Shown: positions 39,968 through 49,189, numbered from the stretch's first letter. The stretch: DNA of 64,000 bases from Paenibacillus sp. (GCF_035645195.1 NZ_DASQNA010000041.1:62001-126000), one strand, 5' to 3'. The notes: generated by a model not told the origin, from the sequence alone. Translations and numbers: made by a program.

Positions 39968-41002
39968 GCTCGTCGAGTCCGCCGTCGCGGCGGCTGCGTA
40001 CAGGCCGGACGGCTGCGTCCGGCCCGGCCGCGTTCGGCGGTGAACGAGCAAGCCGATCGCGGCGAGCGCGAGCCATGCGGGGCAGCCGTCCGCAGCGATG
40101 TACCGCTTGGTCCACTCGGGATGAAACTTCGATTTGAAATGGCGCAAACCTTGAAAGTTATAGCGCTTCGACAGCAGGGCGACCGCCGGTCTGACGTACC
40201 GCGGCATCGCCTCGGCGTTCGCGAGCGGCGCGACGCCGAGGCTGCAGGTCGCATACCCGCGCTCCTTCGCCCAACCGAGAGCGTGCAGGAACAATACTTC
40301 CATCGTGCCGGGCGGGCTGCCGGGCAGGTATCGCATCAGATCGACGACCGCGTGCTGCGCGCCGTCCGCGTCCCGATATTCCGCCAGCGTGACGAACGCA
40401 AGCAAGGCGCCTTCCGGCGAACGCAGCGAGGCCACGGGACGGTCGATCACGGCCGCTTCCGAGAAACTGCCGACCGAGAACGACTTCTCCGTCCTGCGGC
40501 CGAGCCATGCGTCCGACACGCGCTGCAGTTCGCCCCATGCGACGCTTCCGTCATCGGCGCGCGTCACGTCGCACCGATATCCGTCGCGCAGCAGCTTGTT
40601 CTGCTTCGTCCGCAGCTTCAGCCACGCTTTCCCGCCCGTATGAAACCCCGGCAATCGCACGATCGCTTCTTCTCCCGATTGGATCGTCCGCCAGCCGTCC
40701 GCGCGCAGCGCCTCGGCGTAACGTTCGCCCAGATGGTAGAAGAGGCTGCCGCGTCCGGCGGACCGGCCGAAGGCGGCGAATTCGCGGACCGCATCCACGC
40801 AAGCGTCCGGCAAGCCGAACGGATCGCCTAAGGCGACGTATTTCCCTCCGATCGGGGCGTACATCAAGCCCGCGGCGCGCCCGGCGGTCCAAAACACCGA
40901 TTTGTCGCCTTGATGGAGAAGATGCGTGAAGCTCGTGCCAACCGCGTCGCCGATTGTAGCAGCAGAGAACATATCCATAGGTAGCAAAAGAGGGCTGGTC
41001 AT
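39953..41002 (-). CDS. MprF C-terminal-domain-like aminoacyltransferase (DUF2156) without flippase
   Basis: 349 residues matching the soluble synthase half of MprF: MYAPIGGKYVALGDPFGLPDA, SLFYHLGERYAEALRADGW, SGEEAIVRL, WLKLRTKQNKLLRDGY and AVVDLMRYLPGSPPGTMEVLFLHAL. The MprF domain moves Lys or Ala from tRNA to phosphatidylglycerol. Full MprF proteins have 8-14 transmembrane helices before this domain; here they are absent, with only one weak hydrophobic stretch (CPAWLALAAIGLLV) near the C-terminus. So the product may be a soluble or monotopic synthase, or may use another acceptor. GGGAG is nine bases before the ATG. Confidence 0.8.
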   Translation of the reverse strand: MTSPLLLPMDMFSAATIGDAVGTSFTHLLHQGDKSVFWTAGRAAGLMYAPIGGKYVALGDPFGLPDACVDAVREFAAFGRSAGRGSLFYHLGERYAEALRADGWRTIQSGEEAIVRLPGFHTGGKAWLKLRTKQNKLLRDGYRCDVTRADDGSVAWGELQRVSDAWLGRRTEKSFSVGSFSEAAVIDRPVASLRSPEGALLAFVTLAEYRDADGAQHAVVDLMRYLPGSPPGTMEVLFLHALGWAKERGYATCSLGVAPLANAEAMPRYVRPAVALLSKRYNFQGLRHFKSKFHPEWTKRYIAADGCPAWLALAAIGLLVHRRTRPGRTQPSGLYAAAATADSTSLRDS

Positions 41003-41118
41003 GTTAGCAAACTCCCGTTGCGCAGCGTTGTGTAGGTAAAAAATCCTATAGCATCATACCATGAGTCGCGCGCGGTTGTCCCGAGAAAACTTTATGGAAC
41101 GAAAAAGGCGGGAGGAGC

Positions 41119-43368
41119 TTATGCTTCCAGCTCCAGCCCGCCGGTTTGCGCGTCTTTCAATACGATGCGCGCTTCGATCGGTTCGCCTTGCCCGTTTTTC
41201 AGCTTCAGCTTGTTCGTGCGTCCTTTCTCGATCAACGATTTGATCATCGCGTCGGACAGCGTTTTGCCGAAGCTTTCCTTCCAAATAACGAAACGGCAGC
41301 CTTCTTTGTAACGGCTGCAGCCGTACCCTTTGCGGCCCATGAAGATCGTTCCGCCGCAGCCCGGCCGCGGGCAAGGGCCGATCGTGCCCGTCGAAGCGGC
41401 GGCCGCGGCGGCCTTCTTCGGCGCCGCCGCCTTGGACGGCGCCGCGCGGGATTCGGCGGCCGCGCTCCGCGACCGGCTTGCGGATCTGCGGCCGGCGGGA
41501 GAGGGGGCGTCCGACTCGAAAGCGCTGCGGGCCGCGCTCTGCTGGGCGCGCACTTTCTCGACGATGAAGGCGGCGAACTGCTTCACCTTCGCCATGAACG
41601 AAGCGTCCTCCGCTTTGCCGCGCGAGATGTCGTTCAGACGCCGTTCCCAATGGCCCGTCATTTCCGGGGACGTCAGCAGCTCGACGCCGGCGGCCCGGAT
41701 CACCTCGACGGCGGTGCGCCCTTTGCGCGTAATCGCGATCCTCTTCCCCTGCATTTCGATGTAGCCGACCTGCTTCAGCCGCTCGATCGTCGCCGCGCGC
41801 GTCGCCGGCGTCCCGAGGCCGGAATCCTTCATCGCCTCGCGCAGCTCATCGTCCTCGATTTGTTTGCCCGCGCTTTCCATCGCTTTCAGCAGCGTGCCTT
41901 CCGTGAACGGCTTCGGCGGCTGCGTTTCTTTCTCTTTCACCTCGGACGCGACGTTGCGCACGCCCTCCTGCGGCTCGAGCGAGAAGGGGGCGTCCGTCTC
42001 CGTCTCGGCGTCTTCCCCTTCGTCTTCATCCTTCGCTTTGGACTTCGCTTTTTTCTTATCCGGCGCCATATCCGCGTAAACGATTTTCCAGCCGAGGGAG
42101 AGCAGCTGCTTCACGTTCGTTTTGAACGTTTCGCGCTCCACCTCGGTAAGCACCACATGCTGCTTGTACTCGGCGGCGGGGTAAAAGTGGGACAAAAACC
42201 GCCGAACGACCAAATCGTAAATTTTTTGCTCGTCGGGCGACAGCGCGCCCGGTTTTTTGTGCGTCGGCAGGATGGCGTGGTGATCCTCGACTTTGCTCGG
42301 GTTGCAGACGTTCGGATTGCCTTTGTGCACGAACCGCTTCGCAGCGCCTTCGGCCAGCGCGTCGTAGCCGGTGCCCCGCAGCGCGTCGAGCGCGCGGTGC
42401 ATTTCGGGAATGTTCTGCTCGTTCACGTAGTTGGAGTTCGTCCGCGGATACGAGATCACTTTATGTTTTTCGTACAGCGCTTGCGCGACGTCGAGCGTCT
42501 TTTTGGCGGAGAAGCCGTATTTCGCGTTGGCGTCGCGCTGCAGGGAGGTAAGGTCGAATAATTTATAAGGATACTCCTTGACCTCTTTCGCCTCGTAGCT
42601 CGCGATGCGGCCGGGCTTGCCCGACGTTTTCGCGGCGATGCGGTCGGCGAATTCCCGGCTGACGATCCGCTCGCCCTGCCACACGCCTTTGTACCGGACG
42701 TCGCCTTGGGCGAACACGGCGTGCACCTCGTAAAATTTGGCCGACGCGAACGATTCGATCTGCACCTGCCGGTCGTAAATGAGGGCGAGCACCGGCGTTT
42801 GGACGCGTCCGACGGACAACAGCACGTTGTGCTTCGTCGTAAACGCGCGCGAGCCGTTCATGCCGATCAGCCAATCCGCCTCGCTGCGCGCCCGCGCCGC
42901 CTTCGTCAAGTTTTCGTATTCGGCGGCATCCTTCAAATTCGCGAAGCCGCTGCGAATCGTCTCCGGCGTAAGGTCGGAAATCCACAGCCGCTGCACCGGG
43001 TGCGCGAGGCGCAAGTACCGCTGGATGAGCGAAAAAATGAGCTGGCCTTCCCGCCCGGCGTCGCAAGCGTTGACGATGCGGTCGCAGCGCTTCGCGAGCT
43101 CCGCGATGACCGCGAGCTGGTCCTTGGTCTTCGGGTTCGGCAGCAGCTTGAACGACTCCGGCAAAATCGGCAAATGCGCCAAATTCCATTTTTTATATTT
43201 GTCGTCGTAATGATCAGGCTCGGCCAACGTAACGAGGTGGCCGATCGCCCACGTAATGATGTAGCGTTCGCCTTCGAGATGCGTCCGCTTATTTACCGCC
43301 CGTGGCTCGATCGCTGCGGCGATATTGCGGCCCATATCGGGCTTCTCGGCGATCACGAGTGTTTTCAT
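41119..43368 (-). CDS. topB: DNA topoisomerase III
   Basis: A 749-residue type IA topoisomerase. Toprim opening MKTLVIAEKPDMGRNIAAAIEP with NACDAGREGQLIF (acidic metal residues). The active-site Tyr lies in VISYPRTNSNYV (about residue 310 on the ATG numbering). An acidic/basic low-complexity insertion (about 455-490) and an Ala/Ser-rich linker come before a C-terminal zinc-ribbon, CPRPGCGGTIFMGRKGYGC. The start at 43368 is taken from the family N-terminus; GGGAGAGG is about 15 bases upstream. A GTG 51 bases earlier is in frame but adds nothing family-like. Monocistronic. Confidence 0.94.
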   Translation of the reverse strand: MKTLVIAEKPDMGRNIAAAIEPRAVNKRTHLEGERYIITWAIGHLVTLAEPDHYDDKYKKWNLAHLPILPESFKLLPNPKTKDQLAVIAELAKRCDRIVNACDAGREGQLIFSLIQRYLRLAHPVQRLWISDLTPETIRSGFANLKDAAEYENLTKAARARSEADWLIGMNGSRAFTTKHNVLLSVGRVQTPVLALIYDRQVQIESFASAKFYEVHAVFAQGDVRYKGVWQGERIVSREFADRIAAKTSGKPGRIASYEAKEVKEYPYKLFDLTSLQRDANAKYGFSAKKTLDVAQALYEKHKVISYPRTNSNYVNEQNIPEMHRALDALRGTGYDALAEGAAKRFVHKGNPNVCNPSKVEDHHAILPTHKKPGALSPDEQKIYDLVVRRFLSHFYPAAEYKQHVVLTEVERETFKTNVKQLLSLGWKIVYADMAPDKKKAKSKAKDEDEGEDAETETDAPFSLEPQEGVRNVASEVKEKETQPPKPFTEGTLLKAMESAGKQIEDDELREAMKDSGLGTPATRAATIERLKQVGYIEMQGKRIAITRKGRTAVEVIRAAGVELLTSPEMTGHWERRLNDISRGKAEDASFMAKVKQFAAFIVEKVRAQQSAARSAFESDAPSPAGRRSASRSRSAAAESRAAPSKAAAPKKAAAAAASTGTIGPCPRPGCGGTIFMGRKGYGCSRYKEGCRFVIWKESFGKTLSDAMIKSLIEKGRTNKLKLKNGQGEPIEARIVLKDAQTGGLELEA

Positions 43369-43481
43369 GCGCGCGTTCAAAATCCTCTCCCATGGCTTTC
43401 GAACGGACCCGGCGGGCACGTTCGTCCTCTATCGTAACATATTCCGCCGCAAGCCGCCCCGGCGAAGCGTAAAAAAAGAGA

Positions 43482-43511
43482 TTGACAAGACATTTCAAAT
43501 TCGAATAAAAT
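43482..43511 (+). promoter_or_regulatory. near-consensus sigma-A promoter of yceI
   Basis: Perfect TTGACA (43482-43487), an 18-base spacer, TAAAAT (43506-43511). Confidence 0.8.
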
Positions 43512-43518
43512 CCAATTA

Positions 43519-43539
43519 GATATTATAAATTTGAGATAT
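43519..43539 (+). promoter_or_regulatory. imperfect palindrome over the yceI transcription start
   Basis: Imperfect dyad with outer GATAT/ATAT-like arms around a central AAATTT, ending GAGATAT. It covers the expected +1, a repressor position. The right arm resembles the MhqR/MarR-type operator (ATATCTCgAATTcGAGATAT); the left arm is degenerate. Confidence 0.35.
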
Positions 43540-43560
43540 AATTCCGGGAGGAAACCTGAC

Positions 43561-44094
43561 ATGGCATTGAGCAAATGGGCGTTGGACCCGACACACAGCG
43601 GCGTAGACTTTACGATTAAACACATGATGTTCTCCAAAGTCCGCGGCTCCTTCAAGAGCTTCGACGCGGCAATCGAGGCGGATCCGAGCGATCTGACGAC
43701 GGCAAGCATCTCGTTCTCCGTCGATCTCGCGAGCGTGAACACGAACAATGACGATCGCGACAACCACCTGCGTTCGGCGGACTTCTTCGACGTCGAGAAC
43801 CATCCGAAGCTGACGTTCGCCGCGACGAAGATCGAGAAGACGGGCGACGGCGAGTACAGCGTGACGGGCGACTTGTCGCTGCACGGCGTGACGCGCTCCG
43901 AGACGTTCCAAGTCGAATTCGAAGGCGAAGGCAAAGATCCGTGGGGCAACACGAAGGCGGGCTTCCACGCTTCCGGCACGCTGAACCGCAGCGACTACGG
44001 CCTTACGTGGAACGCGGCGCTCGAAGCGGGCGGCTTCCTCGTCGGCGACGAAGTGAAAGTCGAGATCGAAATTCAGGCGGTAAAACAAGCGTAA
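43561..44094 (+). CDS. yceI: YceI-family lipocalin-like protein
   Basis: A 177-residue beta-barrel protein of the YceI family, which binds isoprenoid/polyprenoid lipids in known members. Typical text is WALDPTHSGVDFTIKHMMFSKVRGSFKSFD, SADFFDVENHPKLTF, VTGDLSLHGVTRSETF and SGTLNRSDYGLTWN. There is no signal peptide, unlike the periplasmic E. coli protein, so it is cytoplasmic here. GGGAGGAAAC precedes the ATG. Single gene between a strong promoter with a possible operator and a strong terminator; stress or quinone-responsive control is plausible but unproven. Confidence 0.93.
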   Translation: MALSKWALDPTHSGVDFTIKHMMFSKVRGSFKSFDAAIEADPSDLTTASISFSVDLASVNTNNDDRDNHLRSADFFDVENHPKLTFAATKIEKTGDGEYSVTGDLSLHGVTRSETFQVEFEGEGKDPWGNTKAGFHASGTLNRSDYGLTWNAALEAGGFLVGDEVKVEIEIQAVKQA

Positions 44095-44099
44095 TTCAG

Positions 44100-44134
44100 A
44101 AAAAACTCCGGACGAGTGTCGTCCGGAGTTTTTT
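44100..44134. terminator. rho-independent terminator (bidirectional)
   Basis: AAAAAACTCCGGAC / GTCCGGAGTTTTTT, 14-bp perfect stem, 7-base loop, between yceI and the convergent esterase-like gene. Confidence 0.93.
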
Positions 44135-44156
44135 GTCGGCGGCGCCTTCCCGGCAG

Positions 44157-45467
44157 TCACGCGAGCGGGACGGCCGCCCGCGCTTCGAGGTTGATCGGCC
44201 GGAGCGAGCGGCTGACGTCGTAATGAACGAAAGCGTCGTAGCGGTCGGCGAGGACGGAAGGGACGTAATTGCCGTACCGTTCCCGCGCCGGATCGTAGAC
44301 GACGCCGATCGCGCGATGCGGCAGAAGTATCCGATACGGCTCCGGATCGTCGCGGAAGACGATGTATTTATCGAACGCGCCGGCGTCGTGCAGCAGCCGT
44401 TCCCAGCTGCCCTGCCGGCCGGGCGGCACCGTCATCACCTCGAGCGGCGCTCCCCACGACGAGCCGGCGACGACGGTGCCCTCGTACGTGCCGAAGCCGA
44501 TCGCGAACACGCGATCGGGACCGTATTTCTCGCGCGTGAGCTGGCCGACGTTCACCATGCCTTCCGCGGCCATGTCGGTCGCCCGCGCGTCGCCGATGTG
44601 CGTGTTGTGCTCCCAGACGACGCCTTTCGCCTCCGGTCCGTAATGCTTCGCGACGAGATCGAGCGCCTCGATCATATGCGTGTCGCGCACGTTCCAGGAC
44701 TCCGCGTCGCCGCGGATCATCGTCCGGTAGTACGCTTCAGCGTTGACGCCGACGAGCGCGTTGATTTCCGCCGACAAGGCCGCCTCCGGGTCGTCCGCGG
44801 CCGCGCCGAGATCGCGGTGACGCTCCTTGCGGACGCGCGCGAGCAGCTCGACGACGTCGTCCTCGCAGTCTTCGCCGTACAGCCCGGCGGCGACGGCGTA
44901 CGACTGTTCGTCGCGCTGATGCGATTCGAAGCACGCCATCGCGCGCTTCGCCTGCTCGAGCGCGGGCGAATTCTTCGCCGTTAAATAGCGGATGATCTCT
45001 TCAAGCGACTCCCAGAGCGAGTAGACGTCGATGCCGTAAAAGCCGACCTTGGCCTCGTCTTCGGGCAGCGAATCGTTATAGGCGCGCAGCCATTCGGCGA
45101 GATCGGCGATTTCTTCGTTGGCCCACATCCACGACGGCCACCGCTCGAACGCGCGCATCGCTTCGCGAATCGAAGCCGGAGCGCCCGGCAGCCGCTTGAT
45201 GTATCGATTGATTTCGAAGCACGACGGCCAGTCGCCCTCGACGGCGATGAACCGGAAGCCGTGCTCCGCGACGAGCCGCTTCGTCAGCTCCGCGCGGCCG
45301 GCATAAAATTCCGAGGTGCCGTGCGACGCTTCCCCAAGCAGGACGAAGCGCGCGGCCGCCCCCGCGTCGGAGAGCGGCTTGTAATCGTCCGGCCCGCGCA
45401 GCGGCCTCGCGTCCCGCCGCAGCCGTTCCGTTAAAAATTGCGTCATCTGTTCCGAATTCGGGGACAT
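44157..45467 (-). CDS. erythromycin esterase-like protein
   Basis: A 436-residue protein of the erythromycin esterase (EreA/EreB-like) superfamily. FVLLGEASHGTSEFY (about residues 40-54) carries the conserved Glu/His core, FIAVEGDWPSCFEINRY the next Glu, and VVWEHNTHIGDARATDM the later His residues. Many such proteins are not macrolide esterases; their natural substrates are unknown. GGATGG is about eight bases before the ATG. Divergent from the dioxygenase gene. Confidence 0.85.
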   Translation of the reverse strand: MSPNSEQMTQFLTERLRRDARPLRGPDDYKPLSDAGAAARFVLLGEASHGTSEFYAGRAELTKRLVAEHGFRFIAVEGDWPSCFEINRYIKRLPGAPASIREAMRAFERWPSWMWANEEIADLAEWLRAYNDSLPEDEAKVGFYGIDVYSLWESLEEIIRYLTAKNSPALEQAKRAMACFESHQRDEQSYAVAAGLYGEDCEDDVVELLARVRKERHRDLGAAADDPEAALSAEINALVGVNAEAYYRTMIRGDAESWNVRDTHMIEALDLVAKHYGPEAKGVVWEHNTHIGDARATDMAAEGMVNVGQLTREKYGPDRVFAIGFGTYEGTVVAGSSWGAPLEVMTVPPGRQGSWERLLHDAGAFDKYIVFRDDPEPYRILLPHRAIGVVYDPARERYGNYVPSVLADRYDAFVHYDVSRSLRPINLEARAAVPLA

Positions 45468-45591
45468 CCGTTTCCATCCTTTCCATAATGAAGGAATAAT
45501 CGTATTGTTTGCAGGAACGGAGGAAACTACTAGTCACGAATTGAAATCGTACAAAGCACGTGGAATCGAAAGACGAAAAGGAGGGCGAACC

Positions 45592-46575
45592 ATGACGACG
45601 GTTTTGCCGCTGAAAGGACAGCATCACGTCTCCGCGATTACGGCGAAAGCCTGCGGCAACTTCGAATTTTATACGAAAACGCTCGGCATGCGCCTCGTGA
45701 AGAAGACGGTCAATCAAGACGATACGTCCGTCTATCATTTGTTTTATGCGGACGAACGGGGCAATCCGGGCACCGATTTGACGTTCTTCGAAATTCCGAT
45801 GGCCGGGCAGACCGTTCTCGGCACGAACGCGATTACGTTGACGACGCTGCGCGTGCCGAGCGACGCCTCCCTTGCGTACTGGAAGAGCCGCTTCGAGTCG
45901 CTCGGCGTCGACCACGACGACGTCGACAGGCGGAGCGGGCGCGCCGTCCTCGCGTTCCGCGACCCGGAAGGGCAGCGGCTCGCGCTCGTCTCCGACGAAG
46001 GGAACGTCGGCGTCGCCGGCGGTCGGCCTTGGGCGAATAGTCCGGTGCCGGTCGAGCACGGCATCGTGGGGCTCGGTCCGGTGGAGCTGACCGTGTCGCG
46101 GCCGGAGCGGACGGCGCGCATCCTGACGGAGCTGATGGGGTATCGGCGCAAAGGGACGTACCCGTCGAACGTCGAGGGACAGCCGGATGTGGTCGTGTAC
46201 GAAACCGGCGAGGGCGGCACCGGGGCGGAGGTGCATCTCTCGGAGTGCGCCGATCTTCCGCGAGAGCGGCCGGGGCGAGGCTCGGTCCACCACGTCGCCT
46301 TTCGCGTAGACAACGAGGAGGAGCTGCGGAAATGGGTCGAGCGGGTGACGGCGGCCGGCATTCCGAACTCCGGCTTCGTAGAGCGCTATTACTTCAAATC
46401 GCTCTATTTCCGCGAGCCGAACGGCATTTTGTTCGAGCTGGCGACCGACGGTCCGGGCTTCGAGGGAGACGAACCGTTCGAGCGACTCGGCGAACGGCTG
46501 TCGCTGCCGCCGTACTTCGAGGCGCAGCGGGCGCAGATCGAGGCGAAGCTCGAGCCGCTGGACACGAAAGGCTGA
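45592..46575 (+). CDS. MhqO-like ring-cleaving dioxygenase (two VOC modules)
   Basis: A 327-residue extradiol-type dioxygenase made of two VOC halves. Metal ligands are His in LKGQHHVSAITA (about residue 11), His in GSVHHVAFRV (about 227) and Glu in NGILFELATDGPGF (about 278). It resembles Bacillus MhqO/MhqA proteins, linked to hydroquinone and catechol detoxification. AAGGAGG precedes the ATG at 45592. I searched its upstream region for the GAGATAT-type MhqR site and did not find one. The substrate is inferred from the family only. Confidence 0.88.
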   Translation: MTTVLPLKGQHHVSAITAKACGNFEFYTKTLGMRLVKKTVNQDDTSVYHLFYADERGNPGTDLTFFEIPMAGQTVLGTNAITLTTLRVPSDASLAYWKSRFESLGVDHDDVDRRSGRAVLAFRDPEGQRLALVSDEGNVGVAGGRPWANSPVPVEHGIVGLGPVELTVSRPERTARILTELMGYRRKGTYPSNVEGQPDVVVYETGEGGTGAEVHLSECADLPRERPGRGSVHHVAFRVDNEEELRKWVERVTAAGIPNSGFVERYYFKSLYFREPNGILFELATDGPGFEGDEPFERLGERLSLPPYFEAQRAQIEAKLEPLDTKG

Positions 46576-46629
46576 GCGGAGCCGACGGTTAAAAATCGGC
46601 GGTGACGCCCGAATATCGGCGCGCATCTG

Positions 46630-46651
46630 GGCCGTTCCTGCAGGGACGGCC
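46630..46651 (+). repeat. 22-base interrupted palindrome
   Basis: GGCCGT.CC / GG.ACGGCC arms around TGCA, followed by TATTTG. It could be a weak terminator for the dioxygenase gene or an operator for the MFS gene 94 bases on. Confidence 0.4.
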
Positions 46652-46744
46652 TATTTGCTGGCGATTCCTCGGCATTCCGGCGGTTGAACGCCCGGCGGGG
46701 GAGGGGTATAGTGAAGCAAAACCGAGAATCGGAAGTGGCGACGC

Positions 46745-47965
46745 ATGCAATCATGGCAACGAACGATGTGGATCTTGTGGGCTGGCGTCCTGCTGTGCAG
46801 CGCGAGCTACTCGATGGCAGTGCCCTTCCTGCCGCTGTTTCTGTTCGATCTCGGCGTCGGGGAGGATGCCGTCGACTTATGGGCCGGCGTCGTCCATTCG
46901 TCGGCGTTCCTGGTCGGCGCGGTCATGGCGCCGCTGTGGGGCTCGGTGGCGGATCGGTACGGCCGCAAGAAGATGGTCATCCGCGCCGGGCTCAGCCTCG
47001 CGGTCATCTACGCGCTGATCGCCTTCGTGCGCAATCCGTGGGAGCTCGTCGCCGTGCGGATGCTGCACGGCTTCGTCGGCGGCTTCGTGCCCGCATCGAT
47101 GGCGATTGTCGCGAGCGTCGCGCCGAAGGAGAAGATGGGCTGGAGCCTCGGGATGATGCAGGCCGGCACGATGTCGGGTTCGATCGTCGGGCCGGCGCTC
47201 GGAGGGCTGCTCGCTTCTTGGTTCGGGCAGCGGATGTCGTTCGTCGCGGCGGCGGTCGTAATTTTCGCCGCGACCGCCGCCGTCATATTCGCGGTGAAGG
47301 AAGGGAAACCCGCGGAAAGGCCGCCGAGAACGAAGATCCGGGAAGATATCAAGAGCGCGCTCGGCAATCGAACGCTGCTCGCTCTGCTGCTGCTGCTGGT
47401 CGGATTTCAGCTTTCGTTTAATATGATTCAGCCGCTGCTGACGCTTCACATCGCGGATTTGCAGGGCGGCGTGGCGAACGCGGCGCTGACGTCGGGCGTC
47501 GTCTTCGCCTTGATCGGCATCGCCGGCATCGTCGCTTCGCCGCTGTGGGGCAAGCTCGGCGGACGCCGGGGCTACGGAGGCGTGCTCGCCTTCTGCTTGA
47601 TCGCTTCGGGAGCGAGCATCGCCGTACAGTATTTCGTGACGGATCTAGTCGTGTTCACCGCGGTTCAATTCGCGTTCGGCCTGTTCATGGCGGGCATCGC
47701 GCCGGCGGTCAACACGCTCATGGTGCAGAACACGCCCGACCAGTTCCGCGGCCGGTCGTTCGGCCTGACGACGAGCGCCAATCAGACGGGAGCGATGATC
47801 GGTCCGTTGATCGGCGGCGGTCTCGGCTTATTCTTGTCGTTCCACTGGATTTTCGTGGCCGCGGGCCTGCTGCTTGCGGCGATGGGGACGCTCGTCGCCC
47901 GCGGCGGCCGTTCGGTCGGCGCAGGCCGCGACGGCGGCGGCGTGTCCCGGGCCGGCGCGCCGTAA
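46745..47965 (+). CDS. MFS drug/metabolite exporter
   Basis: A 406-residue 12-helix major facilitator. The helix 2-3 loop signature is GSVADRYGRKKMVIRAG (GxxxDRxGR+), with motif C-like text in helix 5 (GTMSGSIVGPALGGLLA), as in drug/H+ antiporters, and WGKLGGRRGYGG in the 8-9 loop. The C-terminal tail (about 385-406) is Gly/Arg-rich. GGAAGTGG is a weak ribosome site. An export role (multidrug-like) is likely; the substrate is unknown. Confidence 0.87.
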   Translation: MQSWQRTMWILWAGVLLCSASYSMAVPFLPLFLFDLGVGEDAVDLWAGVVHSSAFLVGAVMAPLWGSVADRYGRKKMVIRAGLSLAVIYALIAFVRNPWELVAVRMLHGFVGGFVPASMAIVASVAPKEKMGWSLGMMQAGTMSGSIVGPALGGLLASWFGQRMSFVAAAVVIFAATAAVIFAVKEGKPAERPPRTKIREDIKSALGNRTLLALLLLLVGFQLSFNMIQPLLTLHIADLQGGVANAALTSGVVFALIGIAGIVASPLWGKLGGRRGYGGVLAFCLIASGASIAVQYFVTDLVVFTAVQFAFGLFMAGIAPAVNTLMVQNTPDQFRGRSFGLTTSANQTGAMIGPLIGGGLGLFLSFHWIFVAAGLLLAAMGTLVARGGRSVGAGRDGGGVSRAGAP

Positions 47966-47986
47966 GCGTCCGACGAAACGTCTCGA

Positions 47987-48016
47987 TTGACGAGGGCGCT
48001 GGCAGTTTCATACAAT
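47987..48016 (+). promoter_or_regulatory. sigma-A promoter of cysK
   Basis: TTGACG (47987-47992), an 18-base spacer, TACAAT (48011-48016). It overlaps an in-frame ATG at 48015, so translation must start at 48039. Confidence 0.7.
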
Positions 48017-48038
48017 GATCATCGAAGGAGGCGCGCCT

Positions 48039-48968
48039 ATGCCTAGAATGGTCACGTCGATCGTCGATTTGATCGGAAACACGCCGATCGTCCGGCTGCG
48101 CCGCGTCGCTGCGGACGTTCCGGCTTCCGTGTATATGAAATTGGAATATTTCAATCCTGGGAAAAGCGTAAAAGACCGCGCCGCGTTCAACATGATCGCC
48201 GCCGCCGAGGCGGAAGGCCGCATCACGCCCGGACGCTCGACGATCATCGAGCCGACGAGCGGCAATACCGGCATCGGCCTTGCGATGGTGTGCGCGGCGA
48301 AAGGTTACCCGTGCATGATCACGATGCCCGAGAACGCGACGAAGGAACGGGTGAACGTGCTGAAGGCGTACGGCGCCGAGGTGCATTTGACGCCGGCGCC
48401 GCTCGGCATGCGAGGGGCGATCGCGAAGGCGAAGGAGCTCGCGGCGGAGCGAACGGGCGCCTTCATGCCGATGCAGTTCGAAAATCCGGCCAACCCGGAC
48501 GCGCACCGGCACACGACGGCCGTCGAAATTTACGACGCGTTCGAAGGGAAGCTCGACGCGCTCGTCCTAACCGCAGGGACCGGCGGCACGGTGACGGGCG
48601 TCGGCGAAGAGCTGAAGAAGCGAATCCCGGGGCTGTCCATTTACGTCGTCGAACCGGCCGGCTCGCCGGTCCTGTCGGGCGGACAGCCCGGGCCGCATAA
48701 AATTCCCGGCACGGGGCCGGGCTTCGTGCCGGTCATCGTGAATCGCGATGTCTTCGATCGCATCTTGCATATTCGCGACGAGGACGCGCAGGCGATGGCC
48801 CGCCGGCTCGCGAAGGAAGAAGGCATTCTGGTCGGCGCTTCGTCGGCCGCATCCGCCTATTTCGCCCTCGAGGTCGCCCGCGCGCTGCCGCCCGAGGCGC
48901 GGGTGCTGAGCATCGCCCCCGACAGCGGGGAGCGATATTTGTCCTCCGATTTGTTCGCGTCATCGTAA
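48039..48968 (+). CDS. cysK: cysteine synthase (O-acetylserine sulfhydrylase)
   Basis: A 309-residue PLP enzyme joining sulfide and O-acetylserine. The PLP lysine lies in NPGKSVKDRAAF (about residue 44), the substrate loop is PTSGNTGIGLA, the phosphate-binding glycine loop AGTGGTVTGVG, and QPGPHKIPGTGPGFVP is the conserved C-terminal part. AAGGAGG precedes ATG 48039. Monocistronic, ending in a strong terminator; no T-box or SAM riboswitch is visible in the 70-base gap upstream. Confidence 0.93.
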   Translation: MPRMVTSIVDLIGNTPIVRLRRVAADVPASVYMKLEYFNPGKSVKDRAAFNMIAAAEAEGRITPGRSTIIEPTSGNTGIGLAMVCAAKGYPCMITMPENATKERVNVLKAYGAEVHLTPAPLGMRGAIAKAKELAAERTGAFMPMQFENPANPDAHRHTTAVEIYDAFEGKLDALVLTAGTGGTVTGVGEELKKRIPGLSIYVVEPAGSPVLSGGQPGPHKIPGTGPGFVPVIVNRDVFDRILHIRDEDAQAMARRLAKEEGILVGASSAASAYFALEVARALPPEARVLSIAPDSGERYLSSDLFASS

Positions 48969-48974
48969 CCCGGT

Positions 48975-49003
48975 ACCCTGCCGCCAGCGCGGCAGGGTTT
49001 TTT
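48975..49003 (+). terminator. rho-independent terminator of cysK
   Basis: CCCTGCCGC / GCGGCAGGG stem, 4-base loop, T6 tail. Confidence 0.93.
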
Positions 49004-49127
49004 CGCGATTTCCCGTTTTTCTACCGCTTTCGCAAATTCTACTCGTCGAATAAAGCGGCCGTCCGAGCCGCGCCGGGCTGCGGGCGAACGGATCATTCTT
49101 TTTTTCGACCGCCGGAAAAAGCAGGAA

Positions 49128-49156
49128 TCGAAACGGCTATCTCAAATGTATATAAT
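49128..49156 (+). promoter_or_regulatory. sigma-A promoter of the GNAT/dehydrogenase/isomerase operon
   Basis: TCGAAA (49128-49133), a 17-base spacer, perfect TATAAT (49151-49156), 34 bases before the ATG. Confidence 0.6.
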
Positions 49157-49189
49157 GATACCGAATTGAAAGCTTCTGGAGGTGCCGCA

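Noticed and set aside
47966-48038. T-box or S-box leader before cysK
   Set aside because: The gap is about 70 bases with an ordinary promoter; no room for or sign of either element.
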